DNA from: Cupriavidus neocaledonicus
GTDB lineage: Bacteria > Pseudomonadota > Gammaproteobacteria > Burkholderiales > Burkholderiaceae
DNA length: 64,000 nt
NCBI RefSeq assembly: GCF_000372525.1
Contig: NZ_AQUR01000104.1
Location: 62,001 to 126,000 of the forward strand
Direction: 5' to 3'
A program made the translations under genes and the position numbers. The notes under the pieces are model-generated. The model did no database searches. It had not been told where the DNA came from and saw only the letters and a list, made by a program, of their open reading frames with translations. This document shows positions 62,638 to 64,000 of the stretch, one piece after another (position 1 is the stretch's first letter; every line of letters begins with the position of its first letter).

Positions 62638-63122
62638 TGCTTGTTCCCTTTTCTTTGATTTCCTTTGAAGTCGATCACCGGCACCAGGCGTGCCTTGTCG
62701 ACATCGGATACGGCAAATTCCAGCAGCGCCGGGCCATCCTTGCCCTCGAACTCCAGGCCGATCTTCTCTTCGCCCGCGGCGCCGGTGGGCTCGCGCAGGA
62801 TGCCGGTGAAGTTCTTCTGTCCGTTGACGGGCAGGCGCAGCGTCACGCGCGCCTCCGCGCCGGCAAAGCGGATGAAGTCGGCCAGCTTCTTCAGCGGCCG
62901 GTCCAGTCCGGGCGACGAGACCTCGAGGCGTTCATAGTCGACGTTCTCGACCGTAAACACGTGGGTGAGCTGGCGGCTCACCTTTTCGCAATCCTCGATG
63001 GCAATGCCGGTTTCAGGCTGATCGATATAGACACGCAGCAATCCGGCCGGGGCACGCTCGAGCTCGACCAGCTCATATCCCATGCCGCTTAGGGTGGTTT
63101 CGATCAAATCTGCCAGATGCAC
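62634..63122 (-). CDS. rimP: Ribosome maturation factor RimP (GTG start)
   Basis: 162 residues. DLIETTLSGMGYELVELERA, RVYIDQPETGIAIEDCEKVS and LEVSSPGLDRPLKKLADFIR are the RimP signature. It starts at GTG 63122 with a weak GGGA site upstream. It is the first gene of the nusA operon and helps 30S assembly. Confidence 0.97.
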   Translation of the reverse strand: MHLADLIETTLSGMGYELVELERAPAGLLRVYIDQPETGIAIEDCEKVSRQLTHVFTVENVDYERLEVSSPGLDRPLKKLADFIRFAGAEARVTLRLPVNGQKNFTGILREPTGAAGEEKIGLEFEGKDGPALLEFAVSDVDKARLVPVIDFKGNQRKGNKQ

Positions 63123-63424
63123 TGTTATCCCGAGTAATGGCCATCAACACCGTGGCAGGCAAACCCGCCGGTGCCGTCCGGGACGACCCTGCTGCAGCGC
63201 TGCCTGTCCGCCACCCCTTCCGCCCATGCGGAAGCACCGAAAAACGGGCGAACCAAAAAAAAATGGGCGCAATGCCCATCATTCGCCCATCCTCGGACGA
63301 GGATGGCTTTTTGAATAGACTTGAATTATACGCGGATTATGTCGAAAAGGCAAAAGCCAGACATTACCGCGGATTGCACGCGGCGCCGGCAGGCGTTCTG
63401 CCTGCCGTGCGCAGCCTGCGGCAC
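63123..63424. other. Intergenic region between rluB and rimP
   Basis: About 300 bases with the terminator of rluB (63252-63279), a second hairpin CGGCAGGC/GCCTGCCG (63387-63407) that lies just past the rluB stop without a T-run, and presumably the rimP promoter. No gene or known riboswitch seen. Confidence 0.6.
63252..63279 (-). terminator. Intrinsic terminator of rluB
   Basis: On the minus strand ATGGGC, loop ATTGC, GCCCAT (63279-63263), followed by a long T-run. An outer GGGCGAA/TTCGCCC pair can extend the stem. It lies about 145 bases after the rluB stop. Confidence 0.8.
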
Positions 63425-64000
63425 CTAACGATTGCCGCCGCGGTTGCCACCGCGATTGCCGCCACCGCCACGCGGCGAACGGTTGCCGCCCGACTTGGCT
63501 GCCTTCGGCATCACGTTGCCATTGGCCTCGCCGCCGCGGCGGGCCTTGCCCTGCCCCTGGCCTGCCTGGCCCCTAGTGCCGCCCATGCCGCCCATGCCGG
63601 CACCGCCGCCACGTCCCTGGCGCGCGCCGGCGCCGCGGCCACCGCCGAGGTTGGCGGCGTGCGAAGTCAGCAGCGTCGGCCCGTGGCTGATATAGCCCAT
63701 CGACGTCTTCATCGGATCCGGCTGGCTGCTGCGGCTGCCGCCGCCACCGCCACGAGGACCGCCCTGTTCGAAGCGCGGCAGGCCATCCATGCCGGTATGC
63801 ATCGGCATGCCGGCAATCGCCGCCTCGGTGCGCTGCTTGCGCCCGCCCACCTTGGTGGCACCCTTGGGTGCCTGCTCGCCCTTGCCCGGCACCTTCAGGC
63901 CGACGCTGGTCATCAGCGCCTTGACGTCATTCGGCTCCACTTCCTGCCAGCGGCCGCGCTTGAGACCGCGCGGCAGCAGGAACTGGCCGTAGCGGGTACG
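63425..64000 (-). CDS. rluB: 23S rRNA pseudouridine-2605 synthase RluB, C-terminal part
   Basis: Open to the right window edge; 191 codons visible. It begins RTRYGQFLLPRGLKRGRWQE and continues VEPNDVKALMTSVGLKVPGK, the RsuA/RluB C-terminal region. After this, more than 100 residues are low-complexity and Gly/Arg/Gln-rich (GARQGRGGGAGMGGMGGTRG, ending NRGGNRGGNR), a long basic tail seen in some betaproteobacterial RluB proteins. The catalytic domain is beyond the window. Confidence 0.85.
   Translation of the reverse strand, partial: RTRYGQFLLPRGLKRGRWQEVEPNDVKALMTSVGLKVPGKGEQAPKGATKVGGRKQRTEAAIAGMPMHTGMDGLPRFEQGGPRGGGGGSRSSQPDPMKTSMGYISHGPTLLTSHAANLGGGRGAGARQGRGGGAGMGGMGGTRGQAGQGQGKARRGGEANGNVMPKAAKSGGNRSPRGGGGNRGGNRGGNR

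Overview
The window looks like a piece of the main chromosome of a Cupriavidus/Ralstonia-type betaproteobacterium. It is GC-rich with strong G/C preference at third codon positions. It carries the betaproteobacterial rpsF-priB-rpsR-rplI order, the hom-thrC-moeA order, and a PhaY-type 3-hydroxybutyrate oligomer hydrolase typical of polyhydroxybutyrate-storing Cupriavidus. The genus is an inference from gene content; no database search was run.

Layout from left to right. 1-2705: sulfur supply on the minus strand (sbp, ssuE and an ssuA cut by the window edge). 3104-6504: a ferritin-like protein and the chaperone clpB behind a good sigma-32 promoter. 6733-17223: a minus-strand block with a TetR regulator, a complete livKGFHM-type ABC importer, an acyl-CoA ligase, the 3HB-oligomer hydrolase and a double-hotdog MaoC protein. 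This block probably imports and CoA-activates an organic acid. 17442-25684: an alpha/beta hydrolase, then crcB, the molybdopterin genes moaE-moaD-moeA, thrC, hom, an AlaA-like aminotransferase and an Mth938-like protein. 25830-29685: bcp, a structured intergenic RNA candidate, a PIN-PhoH ATPase, a small secreted protein and an NlpC/P60 lipoprotein. 29756-34678: pit with its DUF47 regulator, dnaB, and the rplI-rpsR-priB-rpsF operon. 34798-40409: asparaginase, lexA behind two abutting SOS boxes, small hypothetical genes, dusA, a gene-poor and hairpin-rich stretch, and tRNA-His. 40493-46930: an FMN reductase, 3-hydroxyisobutyryl-CoA hydrolase, a chemoreceptor, a fatty acid hydroxylase/sterol desaturase family protein and typA. 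47144-52213: a MarR-controlled EmrAB/outer-membrane-factor efflux operon. 52397-56674: an IclR-controlled cluster of peptidase E, DUF1177, AroM-like and Bug/TctC proteins, whose combined function I cannot name. 56719-64000: truB, rbfA, infB, nusA and rimP, then the 3' part of rluB.

Most of the window is ordinary housekeeping. The parts most worth a second look are the IclR/PepE/DUF1177/AroM/Bug cluster, the noncoding 37.4-40.0 kb stretch (an inverted tRNA-His 3' fragment, several hairpins and two intrinsic terminators not attached to a gene), and the bcp-phoH intergenic element. I saw no CRISPR array, insertion sequence, transposase, integrase or rRNA gene.
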